A stretch of DNA of 64,000 nucleotides from Synechococcus sp. Nb3U1 (GTDB lineage Bacteria > Cyanobacteriota > Cyanobacteriia > Thermostichales > Thermostichaceae). Below are positions 19,615 to 28,468 of this stretch, piece by piece (positions within the stretch are counted from its first letter, which is position 1; each line of letters opens with the position of its first letter). Below the pieces are notes generated by a model. It made no database searches and had not been told where the DNA came from. It saw only the letters and a program-made list of their open reading frames with translations. The stretch is from positions 501,001 through 565,000 of the forward strand of contig NZ_JAKFYQ010000001.1 of the NCBI RefSeq assembly GCF_021533835.1, in the 5' to 3' direction. The translations under genes and the position numbers were made by a program.

Positions 19615-20373
19615 ATGGAGAAAGAAACTCTCGATAGCTTTTTGTCCATCCAAGGGGTGATGGGAGTAGCACTCCTGAGCCGCACAGGCCGCCCTTATTT
19701 CTACCGTTCCTTTCAAGATCTGGATTCTCGCCAGCAGCAGGCTCTAACCCAGGGGTTGTTTCAGGTCTTGGAAACAATGCCGCAGGGGTTTGACTATTTC
19801 GACTTCCAGTTTGCCGAGCAGCGAGTGTTTGTCTATCCCCTCGGCGCCGAGTGGGTGTTGCTGGTAGCAGTCAACGACGACTTGGTGATGCCTGTCTACA
19901 GTTTGGCTGTAAACCGCCTGCGTGCGGAGTTACAACGGGATACCCAAAAGGGCTTGGCGACTTTTCGCCTCTTTACTAGCCAAATGGAGGCCAACCCAAA
20001 CACCACTCGGCCCACGGCCACCCGCCCCTCTAGCACATCCACCTCTGGCACATCCATGGAGATGGATACTTTCATGCGATCCCTGAATCGGCTCTGTCAG
20101 ATGACAACGGGCTATCTGGGTAAGGCGGTGATCGTCAACTATTGGAAGGCGGCACGGCAGGAGGTCTTGCAACGCCAGGGAGCCGACGCGGAATTGTTGA
20201 ACCAGTTCGAGATCGAGCGCAGTGGCCAGATCCGCTACGACGGCCCCCTCACAGAACTGGATGAATCGCAGCAGAGGGTGCTGCGGGACTGGGTACTGGC
20301 GTTTTTCCACCGTTGTGAAGAGGTGATCCATGATTTTCGCAACCTGATCAAATCGGCTGAACTGCGCCTGTAG
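19615..20373 (+). CDS. Roadblock/LC7-like two-domain protein, function unknown
   Basis: A 252-residue soluble protein. The N-terminal about 120 residues (FLSIQGVMGVALLSRTGRP, then EWVLLVAVNDDLVMPVYSLAVNRL) have the layout of a Roadblock/LC7 domain, a fold used in small-GTPase regulation. A Ser/Thr-rich linker (about 130-150) joins a helical C-terminal domain of about 100 residues of unknown type. No MglA-like GTPase gene is adjacent. The assignment to Roadblock/LC7 rests on pattern, not a motif search. Confidence 0.7.
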   Translation: MEKETLDSFLSIQGVMGVALLSRTGRPYFYRSFQDLDSRQQQALTQGLFQVLETMPQGFDYFDFQFAEQRVFVYPLGAEWVLLVAVNDDLVMPVYSLAVNRLRAELQRDTQKGLATFRLFTSQMEANPNTTRPTATRPSSTSTSGTSMEMDTFMRSLNRLCQMTTGYLGKAVIVNYWKAARQEVLQRQGADAELLNQFEIERSGQIRYDGPLTELDESQQRVLRDWVLAFFHRCEEVIHDFRNLIKSAELRL

Positions 20374-20600
20374 AAGGGGCTATTCAATCTCTCCAGAATC
20401 TCTCTGGATAGCCCCATTGCAGGACTCTGCCCAGTTTTTGGCTGACGAAAATACAAGCTAAGCTATGACCATGACCGACCCGGCTCACGCTAGGTGCAGA
20501 AGGGATCCCGGCCCAGGGATTTCTCCTCTTGCCGCCGCAAACCGGTGCAGTAAAGATCTGCTTTGCTACCGCGATGCCGCCGGATCCCTCGTTACCCTGT

Positions 20601-20625
20601 GCCTACGGCACGCCACGCGAAGGAG
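20601..20625. repeat. Short dispersed-repeat-like sequence that supplies the hisD ribosome-binding site
   Basis: The stretch around CTACGGCACGCCACGCGAAG resembles short interspersed repeats common in cyanobacterial genomes. It ends in AAGGAG, placed 5 bases before the hisD ATG at 20631, so the translation signal is part of it. Only this copy was noticed in the window. Confidence 0.4.
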
Positions 20626-20630
20626 TTGCC

Positions 20631-21944
20631 ATGCTGAGAATCGTCACCCAGATGATCGAGGCTGAAGCCGAGCTCAGACGGATCTCGGAGCGCACTCAGG
20701 CTGACCAAAACATCCACCGCGAATCGACGGTGCGGGAGATCCTACAATCGGTACGCCGTCAAGGGGATCGGGCCCTGCTGGAATACACAGCAGAGTTTGA
20801 TCAGGTGGAGTTGAGTCTCTCGGAGCTGAAGGTGTCTGGGGCAGAGCTAGAAGCGGCCTACCAAGCCGTGTCTCCCCAGTTGCTTTCCGCCCTTCGCCTA
20901 GCCAAACAGCGCATTGAAGCCTTTCACCGGCAGCGGGTGCCCAGCAGTTGGGTGAGTTTTCCTGCCCCGGAAATTGTTCTGGGCAAGCAGTATCGCCCCG
21001 TGGATCGAGCCGGTCTGTATATTCCCGGTGGGCGTGCTGCCTATCCCAGCACCGTGTTGATGAACGCCATTCCCGCTCAGGTGGCGGGGGTGCCGGAAAT
21101 TGTCCTGGTAACGCCACCGGGATCTGACGGTTCGGGGGGGAAAGGGATCAGTCCAGCCATTTTGGTGGCCGCCCAAGAAGCCGGGATCCAGACCATCTAT
21201 CGAGTCGGGGGAGCTCAGGCGATCGGGGCGCTGGCCTACGGCACCGAGACGATCCCGAAGGTGGATGTGATCACCGGCCCCGGCAATATCTACGTCACCC
21301 TGGCCAAAAAGCAGGTGTATGGCACGGTGGGCATCGACTCTCTAGCCGGGCCTTCCGAGGTGTTGATCATCGCCGATGAGAGTGCTAACCCCACCCATTT
21401 GGCGGCTGATTTGCTGGCCCAGGCAGAACATGATCCTCTGGCGGCGGCGCTCCTCTTGACCCCCGATCCGAAACTGGCCCAAAAGGTGCAGCAGGCGGTG
21501 GCGGTTCAAATGGAAGCCCATCCCAACCGTCTGATGGTGGAAAAGTCAGTGGTGAATTACGGGTTAATCGCGGTAGTGCCGGATCTGGCCACGGCTGTGG
21601 CCTTGTCCAACCTGTTTGCACCGGAGCACCTGGAGCTGCAGGTGGCGGATCCCTGGGCGTTGTTGGAGCCGATTCGCCATGCGGGAGCGATTTTCTTGGG
21701 GCACCACACCCCGGAAGCTGTGGGGGATTATCTGGCCGGCCCCAACCATACGTTGCCCACTGCTGGGGCAGCCCGTTATGCATCGGCTTTGGGGGTCGAG
21801 ACATTCCTCAAGCATTCCAGCCTAATCCAGTACGGTTCCATGGCGCTGCGGGAGGTAGCGGCGGCCATTCAGGCTCTCACCCAGGCGGAGGGGTTACCGG
21901 CCCATGGCCAGTCGGTGCAGCTGCGGTTGTCAGAAGAAGATTAG
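20631..21944 (+). CDS. hisD: Histidinol dehydrogenase
   Basis: A 437-residue enzyme that oxidises L-histidinol to L-histidine with two NAD+, the last two steps of histidine synthesis. Conserved blocks are [60 protein letters not shown] (with the zinc-site Gln and His), APEHLEL and [15 protein letters not shown]. The frame is open 34 codons further upstream, but ATG 20631 has AAGGAG five bases before it and gives the usual protein length. Three genes follow on the same strand with short gaps. Confidence 0.96.
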   Translation: MLRIVTQMIEAEAELRRISERTQADQNIHRESTVREILQSVRRQGDRALLEYTAEFDQVELSLSELKVSGAELEAAYQAVSPQLLSALRLAKQRIEAFHRQRVPSSWVSFPAPEIVLGKQYRPVDRAGLYIPGGRAAYPSTVLMNAIPAQVAGVPEIVLVTPPGSDGSGGKGISPAILVAAQEAGIQTIYRVGGAQAIGALAYGTETIPKVDVITGPGNIYVTLAKKQVYGTVGIDSLAGPSEVLIIADESANPTHLAADLLAQAEHDPLAAALLLTPDPKLAQKVQQAVAVQMEAHPNRLMVEKSVVNYGLIAVVPDLATAVALSNLFAPEHLELQVADPWALLEPIRHAGAIFLGHHTPEAVGDYLAGPNHTLPTAGAARYASALGVETFLKHSSLIQYGSMALREVAAAIQALTQAEGLPAHGQSVQLRLSEED

Positions 21945-21994
21945 GAGATTAAGTGAGCCTTGTAGCCGTTGTCGAACACAAGAAGGTGAAGTGG

Positions 21995-22807
21995 ATGGCG
22001 GGTCAGATGAGGCGAAATGGGCTGGAGAGGTTGGGGGGAGCCTTTGCGGCTGTTTGGGTGGGCTGGGCTGGCTCGGCATGGACTGCTCCAGAGGCATCTT
22101 TACAAGCCAGGATCCACTCCCATCCTGCACCTGCGGTCTCCATCCCCTGGGATTGGGTGTATGGATTGCGGGATCAAGCTCGGCAGCGACAATGCACGGT
22201 GGTTGGTCTGTTGCGCAGTGAGCCTTTGCCTTCGCCCGATCCGCAGTGGCAGGTGTACACGCGGTTGGACTTGGTGGCTACCCCACAGGGGGGCAGATTG
22301 ACGAGTGTGTTGTTTGCCGAAAACACCCGTACCCGAGTGTTGCAAGTGATCTATCAAGCCTCGACTTCTGTGCTTGCCCCCCGGGAGCCTCTGGACTTTG
22401 CTATGATCCTGCCCTTGGGGTGGCAAGATCACACCCTGTTGGCTCGCGAGTATGAGGGTTGGTTCCAAACGGATCTGAGCTGGGATCGAGCCGTGATCTG
22501 GCCCTTGCCTGACTCTTCTGTAAGGATCCCACCGGTACAAATCTGGGATCCGCCGCCGGTGCTGGGCTATGCAGAGCTGCTGGGTTGGGATCCACAGGCC
22601 CAAGAACGGGTGCTGTTTGCGGTAGCCGATAGCCTGGGGGAGTTGCCACGCCTGGTGAGCGTTGGAGCGGATCGAAAGGTTCTGCTACGGGAAACAGCGG
22701 TGGTCTTGGCTCCTGCTCCACCGACTTCTTTGGAGGGCTGGGTCAGTGCTACTCCTACGGGGGAAGCCGCCATCTGTCACTCCAGCAGCTTTGGTTTGGA
22801 CAATTGA
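21995..22807 (+). CDS. Secreted hypothetical protein
   Basis: A protein of about 270 residues with a basic start and hydrophobic segment (GGAFAAVWVGWAGSAWTAPEA), read as a signal peptide cleaved after A-x-A-like sites. The mature part is rich in beta-type sequence and tryptophans and has no motif I know. GTG 21953 is an alternative start; ATG 21995 is preferred because of an upstream AAGGTGAAG. It follows hisD by about 50 bases and may be co-transcribed with it. Confidence 0.65.
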   Translation: MAGQMRRNGLERLGGAFAAVWVGWAGSAWTAPEASLQARIHSHPAPAVSIPWDWVYGLRDQARQRQCTVVGLLRSEPLPSPDPQWQVYTRLDLVATPQGGRLTSVLFAENTRTRVLQVIYQASTSVLAPREPLDFAMILPLGWQDHTLLAREYEGWFQTDLSWDRAVIWPLPDSSVRIPPVQIWDPPPVLGYAELLGWDPQAQERVLFAVADSLGELPRLVSVGADRKVLLRETAVVLAPAPPTSLEGWVSATPTGEAAICHSSSFGLDN

Positions 22808-22834
22808 GATTCGCTGGGATCAACAGGGATCAGG

Positions 22835-23158
22835 ATGGATGAAATCAAGAACAGGTTGAGACCGGAAGTGCGGCGCGGTTGGCCCCTAGAAGCCTTTGTG
22901 GGGGATGTAATTGTCTGTACCCTGGAGGGATCCCATCTGGATCAGGTGACGGAGATCCGGGTCAGTCCGGCGGGTAAAGGGATCCGGGTCAGCCTCGGGG
23001 ATCCCTTGGGGCAGTCGAAAGAACCGGTGCAGAGCAGCCCCAACCAACTGACAGTAACTTTTGAAATCGACGCCAGTACCTATCCGGGGGAAAAGCGCAT
23101 CGAGCTGATGTCGGCGTCAGGGCCGAGCAATCCGTTGCCATTTCTGGTGATGTTGTGA
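22835..23158 (+). CDS. Small beta-rich protein, Ig/IPT-like
   Basis: A 107-residue acidic protein without signal peptide. The pattern of VGDVIVCTLEG, VTEIRVSPAG, LTVTFEIDAS and GEKRIELMSASGPSNPLPF is that of an immunoglobulin-like IPT/TIG fold, in which the final G-x-S-N-x-L-x-F block is common. No enzyme motif is present. It lies 27 bases after the secreted protein gene and 16 bases before the TPR gene, in the same direction. Confidence 0.62.
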   Translation: MDEIKNRLRPEVRRGWPLEAFVGDVIVCTLEGSHLDQVTEIRVSPAGKGIRVSLGDPLGQSKEPVQSSPNQLTVTFEIDASTYPGEKRIELMSASGPSNPLPFLVML

Positions 23159-23174
23159 AGATGAGGAGTTGATC

Positions 23175-24320
23175 ATGCCATTTGGGGTTGCCCCCCAAGA
23201 CTTGGGGGTGTTGGTGCTGGGGGTGGGTCTATTGCTCTTGGCTGGGGGCTGGGCCTGGCAATTGCGCCGTCGCAACCGAGCTGCTTCTACCGATGCAAAA
23301 TCGGTTATCCCACCTCAGCCTGTGGATCTCTCCCCGGAGCAAACGGCCCAGTTGGATCCCTTCGATCGGGCTCTGGTGGTGCAACCCCAGGATCCCATTG
23401 CCTGGTATAATCGCGCCACCATCCTTGACCAAATGGGGCAAACCCAAGCGGCGATTGCCAGTTACGACCGCGCTCTGGAGCTGAAACCAGATTTTCCACA
23501 AGCCTGGAACAACCGTGCTTCTGCCCTCGATGAGTTGGGCCGCCACCAGGAAGCCCTGGCCAGTTATGACCGTGCCCTACAACTGAAGCCAGACTTTTTC
23601 GAGGCCTGTTTTAACCAAGCCAATACCCTGCGGGAAATGGGTCGGGGAGAAGAAGCCCTGCGCGCCTACCATCGTGCCCTCACCATCAGCCCCGATAGCC
23701 CAGAGACTTGGTATCTGCATGGGTTGACTTTGGCCTCTCTGGGCCGCTTGGAGGGATCCCTGACCAGCTACGACAAAGCACTCGCCATCAATCCTGTGGA
23801 TGCCCAGGTGTGGCAAAGTCGCGGGCTAGCTCTGTTTCGGCTGGAACGCTACGCGGATGCCTTGGTCAGCTACGAACGGGCTCTGCAACTGGGGTTGGAA
23901 TCGACTGCCCTCTGGGCCGGCTGTGGTCTTGCCCAACACCGACTGGGCAATGCGATGGAAGCGCTCAACAGCTACGACCGTGCTCTCGAACGGGATCCGA
24001 AGCAGGGACAAATTTGGGTCTATCGAGGCTTGGCGTTGATGGATCTAAGCCTCTACGAGCTGGCCATTCAAAGTTTTGCGCAAGCTCTACAGGTGCAGCC
24101 TGACTATGCAGAGGCCCACTACTCCCAAGCCTGCTGCTATGCCTGGGAAGGCCAAGTTCCCCAAACGTTGCAAGCCCTAGAGCAAGCTCTGCGGCTGGAT
24201 CCCGAACGATACCGCCCCTTGCTGGCTTCAGAACCCTATTTCGACCTGATTCGGGAGGAGCCGAGTTTTGTAGTTCTCTTAACAACGGCGGATCTTTCTG
24301 TCTCGCCGGCTGCTTCTTAG
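23175..24320 (+). CDS. Membrane-anchored TPR protein
   Basis: A 381-residue protein. A single N-terminal membrane helix (LGVLVLGVGLLLLAGGWAW) is followed by RRRNR and about eight consecutive TPR units, several with the form IASYDRALELKPDFPQAWNN. The basic residues after the helix predict a cytoplasmic TPR domain. TPR arrays bind partner proteins; the partner is unknown. The ATG at 23175 follows GAGGAG by 7 bases. It closes the hisD cluster. Confidence 0.82.
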   Translation: MPFGVAPQDLGVLVLGVGLLLLAGGWAWQLRRRNRAASTDAKSVIPPQPVDLSPEQTAQLDPFDRALVVQPQDPIAWYNRATILDQMGQTQAAIASYDRALELKPDFPQAWNNRASALDELGRHQEALASYDRALQLKPDFFEACFNQANTLREMGRGEEALRAYHRALTISPDSPETWYLHGLTLASLGRLEGSLTSYDKALAINPVDAQVWQSRGLALFRLERYADALVSYERALQLGLESTALWAGCGLAQHRLGNAMEALNSYDRALERDPKQGQIWVYRGLALMDLSLYELAIQSFAQALQVQPDYAEAHYSQACCYAWEGQVPQTLQALEQALRLDPERYRPLLASEPYFDLIREEPSFVVLLTTADLSVSPAAS

Positions 24321-24346
24321 GCTCCAAAGACCGTACCCAGGAGCCT
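24319..24346 (+). terminator. Weak stem-loop after the TPR gene
   Basis: AGGCTCC (24319-24325) pairs with GGAGCCT (24340-24346) across a 14-base loop just past the stop codon. No T-tract follows, so intrinsic termination is doubtful; it may stabilise the 3' end. Confidence 0.3.
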
Positions 24347-24636
24347 GCTAGGGGTAAAAAATACAACAATTTATCCGAGCTGAGGGTAGAATTACGCTCT
24401 TTTACGGATGAAACCTGAGCTTTTTCCGTAGGGATGCCGTTGCCTAGGCTAAGAAACCTGGTCAAACTGAGAACACTGGGTTGGTAGCAGATCTCAGTCA
24501 TTCTGAGTTGTGTTCCTAACACTGTCCGCAGGCTAGTTCACGGCCTGATGGGGTGTAGATGCCCATCTGTAATGGTTTTCCCCAGCCTTTCGATTGCAGT
24601 TTTGTTTGGTATACCTAGCTGTCAAAGTGGTCGCCC
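24347..24636. other. Upstream region of the sigma factor gene
   Basis: These 290 bases are more AT-rich than the flanking genes and hold no open frame with protein-like composition. They should contain the sigF promoter, but I cannot point to a convincing -35/-10 pair. Confidence 0.4.
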
Positions 24637-25527
24637 ATGACGATTGCCCCTCGCCTCGCTTCGCCCGCTGCGGCCCTGACATCCTTACCGAGTCGGTCAG
24701 AAGTTAGTCTATCTTCTCTCCCTCCTAGCGATTCTGAACTCCCAGTCATGTGTGACGCTATGGCATCTACTGAAGATGTTAAAACTCGCACTGCTGAACT
24801 GCTGCGTCTTTACCACCAGCGTCCGGATCCCTGCTTGCGCAATCGTTTAGTGGAACTCAACCTGGGCTTAGTGCGCAAAGAAGCCCATCACTGGCGCAAT
24901 CAATGTACGGAAGGGTACGACGACCTGATGCAAATTGGTTGCTTAGGCTTGATTCAGGCAATCGAGCGCTTCGATATTACCCGCGGTTTGGCCTTTAGTT
25001 CCTTTGCCATGCCCTACATTCGGGGAGAAATTCAACACTACCTGCGGGACAAGAGCCCGACGATGCGGATCCCGCGCCGCTGGGCCACGCTGCAACGGCA
25101 AGCCAAGAAGGAGATCGCCCGGTTGCGGCAGGAGTTGGGTCGACCTCCCTACGAAGTCGAGGTGAGAGAGGCCCTCCAGATGACAGAGCAGGACTGGCAG
25201 GAGATGGAGCTGGCCCTACAAAACAACCTTTTGCTCAGCCTGGATGCCCCGATTCAGACCGAAGAGGACAGCGTTGCTCTGGGGGATATCGTTCCGGATC
25301 AGCGCTACCGCAGCTTTCAACTGGCAGAAGAAGACCGCATTCGTCTACAAAATGCCCTGGCCAAGCTGGAGCAACGCACCCGCACCATCCTGGAGTTTGT
25401 CTTTTTTTATGACCTCACCCAAAAGGAAGCGGCGGAGCGGCTGGGTATCAGTGCAGTCACAGTCTCGCGCCAGGTAAAAAAAGGTCTGGAACGCCTGACT
25501 AAGTTGTTGAATCAAGATATCTTTTAA
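24637..25527 (+). CDS. sigF: RNA polymerase sigma factor, group 3 (SigF type)
   Basis: A protein of up to 296 residues. After a Ser/Pro-rich start it has region 2 (EGYDDLMQIGCLGLIQAIERFD, SSFAMPYIRGEIQHYLRDK), region 3 (TLQRQAKKEIARLRQELGRPP) and region 4 with a helix-turn-helix (TQKEAAERLGISAVTVSRQV). The S-P-T-x-R-I-P-R-R-W segment and lack of region 1 fit cyanobacterial SigF, which in Synechocystis directs pilus and motility gene expression. An internal ATG at 24748 is another possible start. Its target genes are not visible here. Confidence 0.9.
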   Translation: MTIAPRLASPAAALTSLPSRSEVSLSSLPPSDSELPVMCDAMASTEDVKTRTAELLRLYHQRPDPCLRNRLVELNLGLVRKEAHHWRNQCTEGYDDLMQIGCLGLIQAIERFDITRGLAFSSFAMPYIRGEIQHYLRDKSPTMRIPRRWATLQRQAKKEIARLRQELGRPPYEVEVREALQMTEQDWQEMELALQNNLLLSLDAPIQTEEDSVALGDIVPDQRYRSFQLAEEDRIRLQNALAKLEQRTRTILEFVFFYDLTQKEAAERLGISAVTVSRQVKKGLERLTKLLNQDIF

Positions 25528-25700
25528 CTCGGCACCCCGCAGTTAAAGTTCAGCCGTTTGTCATCAAACGCTAAAGTGGCTCCCCGTCCGGCATTGCGAT
25601 AGCGGGTGCCCTTTTCCAGCTCAATTTCCATCATCTGCAAAGTTTTTACCTCGCTAGACCCTGGGCTGGTACCCTGCAAAGTCACCAATTCTAAAGTCAT
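25524..25700 (-). CDS. Possible small protein convergent with sigF
   Basis: From ATG 25700 this frame gives 58 residues starting MTLELVTLQG and ending FDDKRLNFNCGVPS. Its stop codon overlaps that of sigF by four bases. The composition is protein-like, the frame is open further upstream (a TTG at 25733 would give 69 residues) and no other gene competes. I recognise no family and see no clear ribosome-binding site. Confidence 0.42.
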   Translation of the reverse strand: MTLELVTLQGTSPGSSEVKTLQMMEIELEKGTRYRNAGRGATLAFDDKRLNFNCGVPS

Positions 25701-25884
25701 CTCATCCTGTTGCAGTCCGATCTCTCCAATCAAGCCGAGATCGTCATTCCCAACCGCTTCGTTTCATCAAGAATCCTCACAGAATATGAGCAACCTGTTG
25801 ATCCTCCGGGATCCCGTTTGACTTGCGCCCTCAAGTTTCGATAGGGTTTGGGTGCGTAATCTCTTTGCAACAAGGAGCCGGAGC

Positions 25885-27006
25885 ATGGCTAGTGTCACTT
25901 ACGAGCATGTGACGAAGCGATACGGAGACACCACTGCCGTGCATGATCTGAATATCGCCATCGAAGACGGGGAGTTTCTGGTTTTTGTCGGCCCTTCCGG
26001 CTGTGGCAAAACCACCTCCCTGCGCATGTTGGCCGGATTAGAAGAAATCAGCGCTGGATCCATTTACATTGGCGACCGGGTGGTGAACGAAGTGCCCCCC
26101 AAAGACCGCGATATCGCCATGGTCTTTCAGTCTTATGCTCTTTACCCGCACATGAGCGTGGCGGAGAATATGGCCTTTGGCTTGAAGCTGCGCGGCCTAC
26201 CCAAGGTGGAGATCGAAAATCGCGTCAAGGGAGTGGCCAAACGTCTGGGCATCGAGCACCTCCTCAACCGCAAACCCAAGGAGCTCTCGGGGGGCCAACG
26301 GCAACGGGTGGCAGTCGGGCGGGCAATTGTGCGTAATCCGGCTGTCTTTTTGATGGATGAACCCCTCTCCAACCTGGATGCCAAGCTGCGAGTGCAGGCA
26401 CGGGCCGAGATCAGCAAACTGCACATGCAATTGGGCACCACATTCATCTACGTCACCCACGACCAGGTGGAAGCCATGACCATGGGCAGCCGTATCGCCG
26501 TTATGAAGGATGGCCATCTGCAACAGATCGATACCCCCCACAGCCTCTACACCCACCCCACCAATATGTTCGTGGCCGGGTTCATCGGTAGCCCCTCCAT
26601 GAATTTCTTCTCGGCCAAGCTGCTTGAGCAAGAGGGCACACTCTGGGTGGATACCGGTGCTTTCCGCGTCGCTATTCCCCCTTACAAGGCGGATCCCTAT
26701 CGACAGTACGTTGGCAAAGCCGTGATCTTCGGCATCCGCCCCGAAAACATTCACGATCCCCAATATCAACCCCAAGGCATCCAACCTGCCTCCGTGCGAG
26801 CCAAGGTCTCCGTCACCGAGCTGATGGGCAATGAAGTCATCCTCTACCTAAGCACCAGCGACAAAGAAGGGATCCTGGCGGAGCAAGAGTTTGTCGCCCG
26901 CGTGGATCCCCGCACTGAAATACACGTTAACCAATGGGTTGAGGTGATCTTCGATATGGATCGCTTCCATGTGTTCGACAAAGAGAGCGAGCGGCAGCTG
27001 GGTTAA
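25885..27006 (+). CDS. ugpC: Sugar-type ABC transporter ATP-binding protein (UgpC/MalK family)
   Basis: A 373-residue ATPase. The nucleotide-binding domain has Walker A GPSGCGKTTSLRMLAGLE, signature LSGGQRQRVAVGRA, Walker B PAVFLMDEPLSNLD and H-loop YVTHDQVEA; residues about 240-370 form the TOBE regulatory domain of the MalK group. Such ATPases energise uptake of sugars, glucosylglycerol or glycerol 3-phosphate and may serve several permeases. No permease or binding protein is adjacent, so the symbol is only a family label. ATG 25885 follows AAGGAG by 6 bases. Confidence 0.87.
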   Translation: MASVTYEHVTKRYGDTTAVHDLNIAIEDGEFLVFVGPSGCGKTTSLRMLAGLEEISAGSIYIGDRVVNEVPPKDRDIAMVFQSYALYPHMSVAENMAFGLKLRGLPKVEIENRVKGVAKRLGIEHLLNRKPKELSGGQRQRVAVGRAIVRNPAVFLMDEPLSNLDAKLRVQARAEISKLHMQLGTTFIYVTHDQVEAMTMGSRIAVMKDGHLQQIDTPHSLYTHPTNMFVAGFIGSPSMNFFSAKLLEQEGTLWVDTGAFRVAIPPYKADPYRQYVGKAVIFGIRPENIHDPQYQPQGIQPASVRAKVSVTELMGNEVILYLSTSDKEGILAEQEFVARVDPRTEIHVNQWVEVIFDMDRFHVFDKESERQLG

Positions 27007-27010
27007 ATCC

Positions 27011-27046
27011 TGTTGAGTATTCATGTTGAGTATTCATGAGTATTCA
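27011..27046. repeat. Short tandem repeat between ABC ATPase and methyltransferase genes
   Basis: TGTTGAGTATTCA occurs at 27011-27023 and again at 27024-27036, followed by a shortened TGAGTATTCA at 27037-27046. It lies in the untranslated gap upstream of the preferred methyltransferase start. Confidence 0.7.
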
Positions 27047-27085
27047 GAGTTCGTTACCATAAGCTCCAGAGAAGCAGGGATCCCT

Positions 27086-28351
27086 ATGCCGGAGCAATCC
27101 ATCCCCAGTCTGGTTCAGGCTCAGTTCGACGAATTTCCGTACCCGAATGTACCGATTGAGCAGACAGTTACGGATAATTCCGCCCTTTTTGCCAATAGCA
27201 TTACCACCGCTCGTTATCTGCGGGAGCGCAAAGTCGTAGATCCGGCGGGCAAACTCATGCTCAATGCTGGCTGTGGTTCCGGCTGGGAAACCCTGGTGCT
27301 GGCCACCGCCAACCCTGGTGCCCACTTTGTTGGGGTGGATATTTCGGCGGAATCGATCAAAATGGCCGAGCAACGCTTCCAATTTCACCACATTGATCAA
27401 GCCCGCTTTCAGGTGATGGATATCACCGATATGACGGCTCTCGGCGAGCACTTCGATTTCATCGCCTGTAATGATGTGCTCTACCTACTAGACGATCAGG
27501 TGGCCGGGCTAAAAGGGATGCGCCAAGTGCTTAAACCCGATGGCATCATCCGCACCAATGTTCATAGCCTTTACCAGCGGCAATTTATTTTTCATATGCA
27601 GGATGCTATGGAATTGCTGGGGGTGATGGATGAGCCGGCCTCCAAGGCCGTTCCCATTCTGCGAGAACTGATGGATGCCCTGAACGAGGGTAGCTTTGTC
27701 AAAAGCCACTGGAATGGCGATGCCATCAAAACGACCACTGGCATTTTGGCCAACTTCCTGCTCCGGAGTGACAAAGGGTTCACAGTGCCGCAGGTGTTTG
27801 AGATGTTGCGCCAAGCCGAGCTGGAGTTCATCAGCATGGTGAATTGGCAAGCCTGGAAGTTGGAACGGGTGCTCAACAAGCCCGTGCCCTATGCCATGCG
27901 CCACATCAAAAAGCTCAGTCAAGAAGAGCAACTGCATTTCATTGAGCTGATTTTCCCCAACATGACCCGCCTCATCGATTTCTGGTGCGGCCACCCCACC
28001 TCCAGCCCCGAACCTTTTACCCAAGAGGAATGGTGGAATGGCTCGGTACAGGCCCATCCTCTGTTGCTGCGGCTCAATGCCAGGGCTGCCTTTGAGAATG
28101 CCATCCGCGACAATGGCCCTGTCAACATCAACGGCTGGTCAGGGGCAGAAGGGAATATCAGTGTGGATCCTTTCTCGGTGCGTTGGTTGATCGAGGTCTT
28201 TGGGCAGGAACCTGTTCCGGTACAAGCTCTGGTCGCCAAAGCGATGGAGCTGATGGACTGGACTCAAGAGGAAGCCTTTAGCCAGGTGCTGGCTAACCTC
28301 AAGTTTTTGGAGGAGCGCCTTATTTTGTTGCTCAACTCCCCATTGCGTTGA
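27086..28351 (+). CDS. Class I SAM-dependent methyltransferase
   Basis: A 421-residue protein. KLMLNAGCGSGWETLVLA is the SAM-binding motif I, FVGVDISAESIKMAE motif II, FDFIACNDVLYLLDD motif IV and VLKPDGIIRTNVHSLYQ motif V. The C-terminal about 200 residues are a separate helical domain (DFWCGHPTSSPEPFT, NGWSGAEGNISVDP) found with this type of methyltransferase in cyanobacteria; its substrate is unknown. ATG 27086 is preferred; the frame is open 21 codons upstream across the tandem repeat. It is convergent with holB. Confidence 0.83.
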   Translation: MPEQSIPSLVQAQFDEFPYPNVPIEQTVTDNSALFANSITTARYLRERKVVDPAGKLMLNAGCGSGWETLVLATANPGAHFVGVDISAESIKMAEQRFQFHHIDQARFQVMDITDMTALGEHFDFIACNDVLYLLDDQVAGLKGMRQVLKPDGIIRTNVHSLYQRQFIFHMQDAMELLGVMDEPASKAVPILRELMDALNEGSFVKSHWNGDAIKTTTGILANFLLRSDKGFTVPQVFEMLRQAELEFISMVNWQAWKLERVLNKPVPYAMRHIKKLSQEEQLHFIELIFPNMTRLIDFWCGHPTSSPEPFTQEEWWNGSVQAHPLLLRLNARAAFENAIRDNGPVNINGWSGAEGNISVDPFSVRWLIEVFGQEPVPVQALVAKAMELMDWTQEEAFSQVLANLKFLEERLILLLNSPLR

Positions 28352-28433
28352 TCCTGTGCCCAGTCAGGACAACCGACGAGAAGCTGCTCGCCTCGTTTTG
28401 CTTCTGTACACAAATTGGCGATGGCTTTGTCCC

Positions 28434-28449
28434 CTCCCACAAGTGGGAG
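28434..28449. other. Perfect inverted repeat between convergent genes
   Basis: CTCCCAC-AA-GTGGGAG is a perfect 16-base inverted repeat located between the methyltransferase and holB stop codons. It could form a hairpin on either transcript, but neither side has a T-tract, so it is not a standard terminator. Confidence 0.4.
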
Positions 28450-28468
28450 CGGCTCCCTCATAGCTACC

